Shown here in pieces: positions 1-6,581 of a DNA stretch of 7,654 bases. The stretch spans positions 1 to 7,654 of the forward strand of contig CALANC010000230.1 in assembly GCA_937925895.1 (NCBI GenBank), in the 5' to 3' direction. Made by a program: the position numbers and the translations under genes. The stretch's first letter is position 1. Each line of letters begins with the position of its first letter. The notes beneath the pieces were generated by a model. That model ran no database searches and was not told the DNA's origin. It saw nothing but the letters and a program-made list of their open reading frames with translations. Source of the DNA: an uncultured Desulfobacterales bacterium. GTDB lineage: Bacteria; Desulfobacterota; Desulfobacteria; Desulfobacterales; UBA11574.

Positions 1-1260
1 TGTTAAGGCCATTCTGTAGGTGATTTCACCTTTGTAATTCCGGGAAAAGTTTTCAGGTTTCCAGCTTGATTCTCTACCCGGGATTTTAAAGGCTACAGGC
101 GCGTCAAGAATGATTTTGCTCTGTGGGAAACCCCTTTCAATGGCATTTGCATAGACAATCGGTTTAAAGGCGGAACCCGGCTGCCTTTTGGCGTTGACCG
201 CCCTGTTAAATGGACTTTTGAAAAAATCTCTGCCACCAATCATTGCAAGCATACCGCCGGATTGAACATCCAGGGAGATCAGAGCACCTTCAGGGGAAGG
301 GTTTTTTATTTTCTGTCGTTTCATTCTGGTTTCTAATGCTGAGAGACCTTTGATTACTGCATGTTCTGCGACTTTTTGCAGCTTAAAATCCAGCGTTGTA
401 TAAACAGTGAGTCCTCCCTTATAGAGTCGCGACGATCCCAGGAGGTGTTCTAAAAAGTTTTTGACATAGTCAACAAAGTACGGGGCTTCAACATGGTGTT
501 TGTTTTGTTTTTCAAGCGTGATTGGTTCTTTTATGGCCCGGTTTAATTCTGCTTCAGTGATGATACCAATATCTTTCATCTGCTTTAAAACAACATTTCT
601 CCGTTTTAAGGCGAGCTCCTTGTTAATCAGCGGAGAAAAGCGGGACGGCGCTTTTGGCATACCTGCGACCAGGGCACACTCAGCCAGTTCCAGGTCTTCT
701 ACGGATTTTCCAAAGAAAATCCTGGCCGCAGACTCCACACCATAGGCACCACTGCCAAAGTATACCTGGTTGAGATACAGCGCCAGGATTTCATCTTTCG
801 TGTATCGACGCTCCAGCTGAAAGGCGAGGAACGCCTCTTTAATTTTCCTTAACAAGGTTTTTTTTGGGGTAAGAAAGAGAGTTTTGGCCAGCTGTTGAGT
901 GATGGTGCTGGCACCTTCAACAAATTCACCCGCGCGAATATCCTTGATGATGGCTCTCAAAATGCCCTTCAGATCAACGCCGCTGTGCCTGTAAAACATT
1001 CTGTCTTCTGTGGCAAGCAGGGCTTTCTTAAGGTATTCCGGTATGATTTTAAGAGGAACAAGATCTCTCTTTTCCAAAAACAACTCTGCAAGGAGCACAT
1101 CATCCGCTGAATAAATTCGGGTGACGGAAGACGGTTTGAACGTTTCCAGACTGCGAATCTGGGGAAGATCGTAAGTCAGTGCGATAAAAGCACCTGCCGA
1201 TATTCCGACCAAGACACTGCAAGCAATGAGCGTTAAAATGGCGATTCTTCTTTTATTCAA
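1..1260 (-). CDS. mrcA: Class A penicillin-binding protein (PBP1A family), N-terminal 420 residues, truncated by window edge
   Basis: Bifunctional peptidoglycan glycosyltransferase/DD-transpeptidase, anchored in the inner membrane and acting in the periplasm. The frame is open without a stop from the window edge. From a TTG start the protein has a short basic N-terminus (MNKRRIA), one membrane segment at about residues 6-28, then the GT51 glycosyltransferase domain: the TEDRMFYRHSGVD motif at 84-96 with catalytic Glu85, GASTITQQLAK at 116-126, RRYTKDEIL with Glu157, and the following NQVYFGSGAYGVESAA motif. The transpeptidase domain begins after a short linker and shows the nucleophile motif SAFK (Ser363, Lys366) within QPGSAFKP. 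The window ends before the SxN and KTG boxes, so only about half of a typical 750-850 residue protein is seen. TTG at 1258-1260 is preferred because GGAG lies 6 bases upstream; an in-frame ATG at 1291-1293 would add 11 residues but has no ribosome binding site and sits inside a palindrome. The family call is secure, the start less so. Confidence 0.93.
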   Translation of the reverse strand, partial: MNKRRIAILTLIACSVLVGISAGAFIALTYDLPQIRSLETFKPSSVTRIYSADDVLLAELFLEKRDLVPLKIIPEYLKKALLATEDRMFYRHSGVDLKGILRAIIKDIRAGEFVEGASTITQQLAKTLFLTPKKTLLRKIKEAFLAFQLERRYTKDEILALYLNQVYFGSGAYGVESAARIFFGKSVEDLELAECALVAGMPKAPSRFSPLINKELALKRRNVVLKQMKDIGIITEAELNRAIKEPITLEKQNKHHVEAPYFVDYVKNFLEHLLGSSRLYKGGLTVYTTLDFKLQKVAEHAVIKGLSALETRMKRQKIKNPSPEGALISLDVQSGGMLAMIGGRDFFKSPFNRAVNAKRQPGSAFKPIVYANAIERGFPQSKIILDAPVAFKIPGRESSWKPENFSRNYKGEITYRMALT

Positions 1261-1266
1261 TGGGAA

Positions 1267-1270
1267 CTCC
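1267..1270 (-). promoter_or_regulatory. Ribosome binding site selecting a TTG start for the PBP1A gene
   Basis: GGAG (minus strand) lies 6 bases before the TTG at 1258-1260. The competing in-frame ATG at 1291-1293 has no purine-rich motif upstream. This favours the TTG, which also puts the membrane anchor close to the N-terminus as is usual for PBP1A. Confidence 0.55.
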
Positions 1271-1280
1271 GACTCCGCCA

Positions 1281-1314
1281 ACCCGCCTGCCATGCAAGGC
1301 ACGAGCGGGCAGGT
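1281..1314. repeat. GC-rich imperfect palindrome (REP-like hairpin)
   Basis: Arms ACCCGCCTGC (1281-1290) and GCGGGCAGGT (1305-1314) pair over 10 positions with one mismatch and one G-T pair, around a 14-base loop. A competing inner hairpin, TGCC/GGCA, spans 1288-1301. The element fills the gap between the cobO-like gene and the PBP gene. It is not followed by a T-run on either strand, so it is not a classical intrinsic terminator. It resembles dispersed intergenic palindromes by eye; copy number cannot be judged from one window. Confidence 0.55.
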
Positions 1315-1356
1315 ATCGTTCAACGAACATGGATACCCCCTGAACGCCTGCGAATA

Positions 1357-1863
1357 TTACCTGAAGCTTGCTGCAGGGTGCCCTGCAGAATAATGTTTAA
1401 TCTCTTTCATTTCGGTCACTAGATCAGCCCGTTCAATTATCCGGGAGTCTGCATCACGACCGGTGATGACCAGCTCAACATTATCCGGTTTTGCAGCCAT
1501 GATATCCAGAAGCTCCGCCACCGAGAATAGTCCGAGCTTGATAGCAACATTTGCTTCTTCCATTATAACAACGTCGTGTGTGGCTGCTGAAAGCACCTCT
1601 TTTACTTTTTCAAGTCCTTCTTGAGCCGCTTCAATATCCGACGAAGACGGTTGATCTGTGCCCATACGATTTGAACCAAACTGAGCAATTGTGATTAAAT
1701 CGTCAAATCTTTTTAGGGCCGCCATTTCACTATTATCTTCCACCTTAGTGAATTGGGCGACAAAGACCCTAAGCCCGGCTCCTGCAGCCCGCAACGACAG
1801 ACCGACCGACACCGTGGATTTTCTTTTTTCGTCTCCTGTATAAACCTGTATGAATCCCCTCAT
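1357..1863 (-). CDS. cobO: CobO/BtuR-like cob(I)yrinic acid a,c-diamide adenosyltransferase with divergent P-loop
   Basis: The family transfers the 5'-deoxyadenosyl group of ATP to cob(I)alamin or cob(I)yrinic acid diamide in the cytoplasm. The 168-residue protein matches it along its length: start MRGFIQVYTG, then GLSLRAAGAGLRVFVAQF at 21-38, VVIMEEANVAIKLGLFS at 98-114 (Walker B region), ELVITGRDAD at 130-139, and ERADLVTEMKEIKHY at 144-158. The P-loop is unusual: the family GDGKGKTT or GNGKGKTT reads GDEKRKST at 10-17, so two glycines are Glu12 and Arg14 while Lys15 is kept. The tail stops at GHPAASFR and lacks the usual ARxGIE-like ending. The ATG at 1861-1863 follows AGGTGGGG at 8 bases. 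The gene starts 62 bases after the U32 gene and is probably its operon partner. The fold assignment is secure; whether it still binds ATP normally and adenosylates corrinoids is uncertain, and it may be a paralogue with another role. Confidence 0.85.
   Translation of the reverse strand: MRGFIQVYTGDEKRKSTVSVGLSLRAAGAGLRVFVAQFTKVEDNSEMAALKRFDDLITIAQFGSNRMGTDQPSSSDIEAAQEGLEKVKEVLSAATHDVVIMEEANVAIKLGLFSVAELLDIMAAKPDNVELVITGRDADSRIIERADLVTEMKEIKHYSAGHPAASFR
1371..1388 (-). other. Short perfect hairpin at the 3' end of the cobO-like gene
   Basis: CTGCAGGG and CCCTGCAG (8-base arms, 2-base gap; or 7-base arms and a 4-base loop) lie within the last codons of the gene, ending about 12 bases before its stop. 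No T-run follows, so termination is not implied. It could stabilise the transcript end or be a by-product of the coding sequence. Confidence 0.35.
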
Positions 1864-1925
1864 AAAATTTACCCCACCTTTATTCGGCCCGCAATACCTG
1901 GTCCTCTACGTAACCTTTCAAGTCT

Positions 1926-3164
1926 CTAATGTTGTTTTGTTTCTACCCTTCTGATCAAATCGTTGGGTGAATAACCGTTGTTCAATAGGAAGTTCACCCT
2001 GCTGCCCGGTTGGGCAAAAGACAAAGATTGTCCACTTTCGTCCAAAATGTCATTTATTTTGTCCCGCCGAGCAGGACCTTTTCTGCTGATGATTTCTACA
2101 ACTTCTCCTATGAACACTTTGTTGCGCACCTCAATGTTGACCCCAGGCCCGTCTCTCAGGCCTATTACTTTTCCAATAAATATTTGATCTGTATGTCTTT
2201 TGCCTTCATAAGCAGGGGATATTTGTTGTGGGTCCCCGAAGTAGAATCCGGTGCAATACCCCCTGAAATTGGTTTTAGAGAGTTCTTTGCGCCAGTCTTC
2301 CTTGACCCTGTACGCGGCAGGATTGGCAAAATAGGTGTCAATGGCTTCCCGATATATCTTTACCGTCGGCCCCAGGTAGTTTATACCTTTTACCCTACCT
2401 TCGATCTTGAGTGAAACGATACCTGCTTGGATCATTTCAGGAATGTGTTCTATCATGCACAGGTCTTTTGAATTGAAGATATAGGTGCCGCGACTGTCTT
2501 CTGCTATGGGCATGTATTGACCCGGTCGATGCTCTTCAACGACTGCATATTCATATCTGCACGGGTGCGAGCACATTCCCCGGTTGCTGTCGCGATTGGT
2601 CATGTAGCTGCTCAGGAGGCATCTGCCGGAGTATGATATGCACATGGCGCCATGGACAAAGGCTTCTATGTCCAGATCACACCGCTGGGTGATTTCGTTT
2701 ATTTCTTTCAGAGACAGCTCTCTGGCCAGGTTAATCCTTTTGGCACCAAGCTTTTGCCAGAATAGAGCACTTTGGTAATTTGTTGTGTTTGCCTGGGTGC
2801 TGATGTGCAAGGGGATTTGTGGTAGTAACTCTATAGCCAGCATGAAGATACCGGAATCTGCAACGATGATGGCGTCCGGGCCAATTTCGCCCAGTGTTTT
2901 TAAAAAGTCAACAATAGCGTCTTGCTCGTCATTTCTTGCATAGATGTTACAGGCGAGATAAACTTTTACACCTTGCCGGTGGGCAAACTGAACAGCTTGT
3001 TGAAGCTCATCAAGGGTGAAGTTTTCGGAAAAATTCCTCAGGCTAAATTCCTTGGCGGCAAGGTAAACTGCGTCGACTCCATAATGGATGGCAATTTCCA
3101 ACTTTTCAAAACTTCCGGCAGGCGCAAGAAGCTCGACGGGATTGTTTTTTTTGTCATTACGCAT
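1926..3164 (-). CDS. trhP: Peptidase U32 family protein, TrhP/YegQ-like (tRNA uridine hydroxylation)
   Basis: Members named as U32 peptidases are now largely known as Fe-S proteins; the TrhP group (E. coli YegQ, B. subtilis YrrN/YrrO) is needed for 5-hydroxyuridine at tRNA wobble position 34. The 412-residue product has the U32 opening NPVELLAPAGSFEKL, the TIM-barrel part, and the signature EAFVHGAMCISYSGRC at 167-182. Cys175, Cys182, Cys198 and Cys236 have nearly the spacing of the [4Fe-4S] ligands in the related UbiU; Cys202 is an extra cysteine. Residues about 326-395 (from DQIFIGKV) form the C-terminal U32_C domain, an EF-Tu-domain-2-like barrel. The ATG at 3162-3164 is chosen because the family N-terminus begins there; the open frame runs further upstream only inside rfbC. 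It overlaps rfbC by 8 bases with a weak ribosome binding site, suggesting translational coupling. TrhP, rather than RlhA or a true collagenase-like protease, is favoured by length and the single C-terminal domain. Confidence 0.88.
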   Translation of the reverse strand: MRNDKKNNPVELLAPAGSFEKLEIAIHYGVDAVYLAAKEFSLRNFSENFTLDELQQAVQFAHRQGVKVYLACNIYARNDEQDAIVDFLKTLGEIGPDAIIVADSGIFMLAIELLPQIPLHISTQANTTNYQSALFWQKLGAKRINLARELSLKEINEITQRCDLDIEAFVHGAMCISYSGRCLLSSYMTNRDSNRGMCSHPCRYEYAVVEEHRPGQYMPIAEDSRGTYIFNSKDLCMIEHIPEMIQAGIVSLKIEGRVKGINYLGPTVKIYREAIDTYFANPAAYRVKEDWRKELSKTNFRGYCTGFYFGDPQQISPAYEGKRHTDQIFIGKVIGLRDGPGVNIEVRNKVFIGEVVEIISRKGPARRDKINDILDESGQSLSFAQPGSRVNFLLNNGYSPNDLIRRVETKQH

Positions 3165-3717
3165 AGGAAATTTTTGGGAGCTGTTCTCTGGAAAGATCAG
3201 ACAAACAGGGAAAATTCTTGTCCTTTTCCGAAATGATCGGATGCTCAACCTGCCAGTCAATACCGATGTCGGGGTCGGACCACAAGATTCCGCCCTCGTC
3301 ATCCGGCACATAAAATTCCGAGCATTTGTAAGCAAAAAGGGCGAATTCACTCAGGACGCAAAAGCCGTGGGCAAAGCCTTTCGGGATAAATAACTGGTGG
3401 TTGTTCTGATCCGACAGATAAACACCTTCCCATTGGCCGAAGGTCTCGGAACCGGAGCGGATATCAACGACGACGTCAAGTATTTTACCGGTGATAACTT
3501 GGATCAGCTTGTCCTGCGGTCGGTTGATCTGAAAATGCAGTCCCCGGACAGTACCTCGTACCGAATAGGATAGATTGTCCTGGACAAAAGCAATGTCAAC
3601 ACCCGCTCCCGTATATCTATTCTGGTTATAAGTCTCCATAAAAAATCCCCGGCTGTCCTTGAATACCCGGGGTTCAATAATGAGAACGCCTTCTAGCGAT
3701 GTGGTGGTAATGTCCAT
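3157..3717 (-). CDS. rfbC: dTDP-4-dehydrorhamnose 3,5-epimerase
   Basis: RmlC/RfbC converts dTDP-4-dehydro-6-deoxyglucose to dTDP-4-dehydro-L-rhamnose in the cytoplasm, the third step of dTDP-rhamnose synthesis for surface polysaccharide. The 186-residue length is standard. The cupin core shows FVQDNLSYSVRGTVRGLHFQ at 44-63 with catalytic His61, Lys70 in QDKLIQV, IPKGFAHGFCVLSE at 111-124 with His117, Tyr130 in AYKCSEFY, and Asp166 in SEKDKN, matching the active-site residues of RmlC in order and spacing. The ATG at 3715-3717 is preceded by AAAGGCGG at 5 bases, a site that overlaps the stop codon of the protease gene. The other rhamnose genes (rfbA, rfbB, rfbD) are not in the window, so this is an orphan copy placed between a protease and a tRNA-modification gene. 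Some homologues act on other 4-keto sugars, so the exact substrate is not settled. Confidence 0.95.
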   Translation of the reverse strand: MDITTTSLEGVLIIEPRVFKDSRGFFMETYNQNRYTGAGVDIAFVQDNLSYSVRGTVRGLHFQINRPQDKLIQVITGKILDVVVDIRSGSETFGQWEGVYLSDQNNHQLFIPKGFAHGFCVLSEFALFAYKCSEFYVPDDEGGILWSDPDIGIDWQVEHPIISEKDKNFPCLSDLSREQLPKISYA

Positions 3718-3722
3718 AGATG

Positions 3723-3730
3723 CCGCCTTT
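3723..3730 (-). promoter_or_regulatory. rfbC ribosome binding site overlapping the protease stop codon
   Basis: AAAGGCGG stands 5 bases before the rfbC ATG and shares bases with the TAA stop (3729-3731) of the upstream gene, with only 11 bases between the two genes. This arrangement supports co-transcription and translational coupling of the protease gene and rfbC. Confidence 0.6.
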
Positions 3731-6134
3731 AGTCCTTGTCCTCAAATTCTTTTTTTAAATTGATCGATCGTTCAAGATATCTTTTCAGCTTGTCCTGTAC
3801 TTTGCCGTAGACAGTTTCTTTGCGATAATTGCCTTCTTTGTCAGGAGTCCCTGCCGGAGTACCGGTTAATATTTCGATCCCCTCTTCAACCGTTGTGACT
3901 TGATAAATATGAAATCGACCTTTTTTAACGGCGTCAACCACCTCTTTTTTAAGCATTAAATTTTTTACGTTGGCTCGAGGTATTATTACCCCTTGCTTTC
4001 CGGTCAGTCTTTTGGCTTTACACACATCAAAAAATCCTTCGATTTTCTGATTGACGCCACCAATTGCCTGGATTTTCCCTTTTTGGTTTACGGATCCGGT
4101 TATGGCGATACCCTGGTTAATCGGTAGGTCGGCGAGGCTCGAAATGATGGCATAAAGCTCCGTGGAAGAAGCGCTGTCTCCATCTATCCCGCTGTAGCTC
4201 TGTTCAAAGGTAATGCTTGCGGACAAACTGAGAGGGTGGTTTTGTGCAAACGTTCGTCCCAAATAGCCGGAGAGAATGAGAACACCTTTGTCGTGGGTTT
4301 TACCGCTCAGCTTGGCCTCACGTTCGATATTAACGACACCCTGCTTGCCCATGTATGTTTCAGCCGTGATTCGGGCCGGGCGTCCAAAAGAGAAGTCACC
4401 GATCTGAAACACGGAGAGGGCATTAACCTGACCGACAACATTCCCTTTAACATCAATCATAATCGTATCATCGACGTAAGATTCGTGGATTTTTTCTTCA
4501 TACAGGTTATAACGGAATCGGTGTTCATTAAATGCCCGAATGACATGTTTGCCCGAAACTTGTCTTGCATTTTGTTTTCGGGCCCAGTAATCGGCTTCTT
4601 TTAATATCCCCATAATCGGCCCGAATCGGATGGATAGTTTGTTTTTGTCAGCGATGTATTTTTCACCGAACTCTACTATGGCTGAAACCCCATGAGGGGC
4701 TAATGGAAGCAGATCTTCTTCTTTGCATGCTCTGGCAACAAAACGCGCGTATTTTTGGATGGTGTCTTCGTTTTTTTCGACCTCATAGTCAAAATCCGCC
4801 CTTACTTTGAAAATTTTGTTAAATTTCGAATCATGATTTTGGAGCTTCTGGAAAAGATAATAGCTGCCCAACAAAATCACTTTAACTTCTAATGGGATGG
4901 GCTCCGGTCGAAGTGATGACGTGCCGTACCCTAGCCCGGAAGGGATATCTTCGATGAAAAGCATTTTGTTCTGTAATGCTCTTTTTAGCGCTTCCCATAC
5001 AAACGGGTTCATCAAGACGGATTCGATTTCCATAACCAGAAACCCGCCATTGGCTCTTAATAATGATCCGGCCTGAACCATGGTAAAGTCGGTGGTTATG
5101 GTTCCCATATGGGCCCTTTTTTCAATTTGGCCGAAAACATTATGATAGGTCGGGTTGGTTTCAAAAATAACGGGAGAACCTTTTATGGATTTATGATCGA
5201 CCAGCACATTGATCTCATATCGCTTCAGAGACGTTTTAGCAGCCGGAAGCATTAAGCCGTCAAAAGGTGATTTAGGTTCATTAGAAGGTATAAAATCTTT
5301 GACGTTTTCTAATATATCCGCCTGAACCTCATCCAGATAAATTAGAATATCTTCGCATTCTTTATATTCGTCCTTAATGATGTCTATTCGATGTTTTACA
5401 ACGAAAAGCGTGACCTCTTTCATTAATTTTTCAATATGAGCGTGCATTGCTTGACTGATTTTATTAATTTCTCGAACTGTGGACTCAACTTCAGATTGAG
5501 CCTTACTGATATTTTCTTCGATTGCGGCCTGTGTTTCTTTGGGAAGGGCTAAAAACTCTTCAGGAGAGATCGGTTTTCCTTCTACAATGGGGATGGTTTG
5601 ATACCCGGCTTTGGTCCTGTTGATCTGTACATTTATTTTTTCTGCTGATTTTTCCAGCTTTTGTAGGATTTCTTTTTGTTTATCGGCATATTCTTTTTGC
5701 ACCTCTGATTGTCTTTGCTGATAAGATTCATGTTCAAAGGCTTTGGGCAACTCCTTTTTTAGATCTTCAATGAGCTTACTCATGGTTTTGCTAAACCGAT
5801 TCGCTTTTCCGGTGGGCATAATTATGGCTCTGGGTCGGTACTCATCAGTAAAATTGTTTACCATGCACCAGTCGTTAGGCGTTGGCAGGGCTTTGGCATG
5901 TTGATTAACAATGTCTCTGATTATGGTTGATTTGCCGGTGCCTTCGATTCCGGTGACAAAGATGTTATATCCGGGGCTTTTCATATTCAGACCGAAGTCG
6001 ATGGCATTGACGGCCCTTTCTTGACCGATGACTTCGTCCAACGCCTCTACCTCCGAGGTGTTTTTGAAATTAAACACCTTGGGGTCACAAATGCACCTGA
6101 GATCGGATGAGTTGAGTTCACATTTTTTCTTCAT
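3729..6134 (-). CDS. Lon-family ATP-dependent protease, LonB/LonC-like (COG1067 type)
   Basis: Predicted cytoplasmic serine protease of the Lon superfamily, 801 residues. The N-terminal AAA+ part has the Walker A GIEGTGKST at 62-70. A long charged, mostly helical insertion at about 120-290 is typical of the LonC/YcbZ group. A second AAA-like part follows, with GGFLVMEIESVLMNPFVWEALKRA at 363-386, where Glu369 replaces the usual Walker B Asp. The C-terminal Lon peptidase domain begins near 560 and carries the catalytic dyad Ser654 (GIDGDSASS) and Lys697 (IGGVNQK), 43 residues apart as in E. coli Lon (Ser679/Lys722). No N-terminal LAN substrate domain or membrane segments are seen, so it is neither classical LonA nor archaeal membrane LonB. 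The ATG at 6132-6134 is fixed by AAAGGAG 6 bases upstream; the open frame continues 53 codons further but those cover the promoter. It heads the probable protease-rfbC-U32-cobO operon. Substrates are unknown. Confidence 0.93.
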   Translation of the reverse strand: MKKKCELNSSDLRCICDPKVFNFKNTSEVEALDEVIGQERAVNAIDFGLNMKSPGYNIFVTGIEGTGKSTIIRDIVNQHAKALPTPNDWCMVNNFTDEYRPRAIIMPTGKANRFSKTMSKLIEDLKKELPKAFEHESYQQRQSEVQKEYADKQKEILQKLEKSAEKINVQINRTKAGYQTIPIVEGKPISPEEFLALPKETQAAIEENISKAQSEVESTVREINKISQAMHAHIEKLMKEVTLFVVKHRIDIIKDEYKECEDILIYLDEVQADILENVKDFIPSNEPKSPFDGLMLPAAKTSLKRYEINVLVDHKSIKGSPVIFETNPTYHNVFGQIEKRAHMGTITTDFTMVQAGSLLRANGGFLVMEIESVLMNPFVWEALKRALQNKMLFIEDIPSGLGYGTSSLRPEPIPLEVKVILLGSYYLFQKLQNHDSKFNKIFKVRADFDYEVEKNEDTIQKYARFVARACKEEDLLPLAPHGVSAIVEFGEKYIADKNKLSIRFGPIMGILKEADYWARKQNARQVSGKHVIRAFNEHRFRYNLYEEKIHESYVDDTIMIDVKGNVVGQVNALSVFQIGDFSFGRPARITAETYMGKQGVVNIEREAKLSGKTHDKGVLILSGYLGRTFAQNHPLSLSASITFEQSYSGIDGDSASSTELYAIISSLADLPINQGIAITGSVNQKGKIQAIGGVNQKIEGFFDVCKAKRLTGKQGVIIPRANVKNLMLKKEVVDAVKKGRFHIYQVTTVEEGIEILTGTPAGTPDKEGNYRKETVYGKVQDKLKRYLERSINLKKEFEDKD

Positions 6135-6140
6135 GATATG

Positions 6141-6147
6141 CTCCTTT
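6141..6147 (-). promoter_or_regulatory. Strong ribosome binding site setting the protease start
   Basis: AAAGGAG lies 6 bases before the ATG at 6132-6134, where the product begins MKKKCELNS. It argues against the longer in-frame start at 6293, which would translate through the promoter. Confidence 0.8.
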
Positions 6148-6215
6148 AACAAGGTGAAAAAAACAGGTTCTCTTAATACCGACCGGACCGATATAATGAA
6201 GCAAATGAAATAAGT

Positions 6216-6244
6216 ATCATATGCTTTTTTTATAATTTTAGCAA
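6216..6244 (-). promoter_or_regulatory. Sigma70-like promoter for the protease-rfbC-U32-cobO operon
   Basis: On the minus strand, a -35 element TTGCTA (6239-6244, 4 of 6 consensus bases) and a -10 element TATGAT (6216-6221, 5 of 6) are separated by exactly 17 bases of A/T-rich DNA. Transcription would start near 6209, giving a leader of about 75 bases. No CIRCE operator or sigma32-type box is seen, so heat-shock control of the protease is not supported here. Confidence 0.6.
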
Positions 6245-6249
6245 TATCT

Positions 6250-6266
6250 TCTGGATCATCTCCAGA
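6250..6266. other. Six-base perfect inverted repeat upstream of the protease promoter
   Basis: TCTGGA and TCCAGA flank a 5-base spacer, 5 bases upstream of the -35 element of the protease promoter and about 50 bases after the stop of the EF-Tu-like gene. It has no T-run and is a weak terminator at best. A regulator-binding site or chance are alternatives. Confidence 0.3.
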
Positions 6267-6317
6267 GGAGTTGATGCTTTTGAGAGGATTCAAGGAAGGA
6301 TGCGAGCAAATTCGGGA

Positions 6318-6575
6318 TTACTCGATAACTTTGTAAACCTTATCTTTTTCTCGAACTCTATCTTTGACTTTAATACCGACCACATCACCATCCTTGGCTT
6401 CTTCGATGGGTTGATTTTCAATTTCCATACTGGTGACTTCTTCGGAGTGATCGGTGGTGTGTCCTTTATACTTTAGCAATTCCCCCTTTTTGATACTTCC
6501 GCCAGTTACCTGGATGGCGGCAACACTCGGTTTGGCGTAATAATTAACGACGACGCCGACTGGGTCTTCAGCCAT
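6318..6575 (-). CDS. Small EF-Tu-domain-2-like protein (translation elongation factor-like)
   Basis: The 85-residue soluble protein looks like a single translation-factor beta-barrel (EF-Tu/IF2 domain 2 fold): VGVVVNYYAKPSVAAIQV at 6-23, SIKKGELLKYKGHTTDHSEEVTSMEIENQPIEEAKDGDVVGIKV at about 27-70, ending DKVYKVIE. The motif order (hydrophobic strand, KxGE/D turn, KGHTTD, SMxIE, A-x-x-G-D-x-V-G-I-K-V) is what I know from small proteins annotated as translation elongation factor-like. It has no GTPase domain, so it cannot be a factor itself; binding RNA or a translation component is inference. The ATG at 6573-6575 is preceded by GGGAGGT at 6 bases; the frame is open 39 codons further upstream but that part is hydrophobic, unlike the family, and covers the leader. 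It has its own promoter and is followed by a separate promoter for the protease operon. Function is unproven. Confidence 0.85.
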   Translation of the reverse strand: MAEDPVGVVVNYYAKPSVAAIQVTGGSIKKGELLKYKGHTTDHSEEVTSMEIENQPIEEAKDGDVVGIKVKDRVREKDKVYKVIE

Positions 6576-6581
6576 AATTCT

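Noticed and set aside
500..1110. Two open frames on the plus strand (500-745 and 895-1110)
   Set aside because: They lie antisense within the PBP1A coding sequence, whose conserved glycosyltransferase motifs are unmistakable; their translations show no family features and no ribosome binding sites.
1281..1314. Palindrome as an intrinsic terminator
   Set aside because: No T-run follows on either strand.
1891..1921. Possible promoter before the cobO-like gene (TTGAAA and TATTGC)
   Set aside because: The spacing is 19 bases and the -10 match is weak; operon read-through explains expression equally well.
3165..3350. 62-residue N-terminal extension of the U32 protein
   Set aside because: It is the rfbC coding sequence read in another frame; the U32 family begins just before ELLAPAG.
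1978..3393. Plus-strand open frames opposite the U32 and rfbC genes
   Set aside because: Antisense shadows of well-conserved genes; the translations resemble no protein family.
4236..4604. 122-residue plus-strand open frame
   Set aside because: It is antisense to the conserved Lon peptidase region and has no supporting features.
6135..6293. 53-residue N-terminal extension of the protease
   Set aside because: The strong ribosome binding site and family-like start at 6134 fit better, and the extension would cover the promoter.
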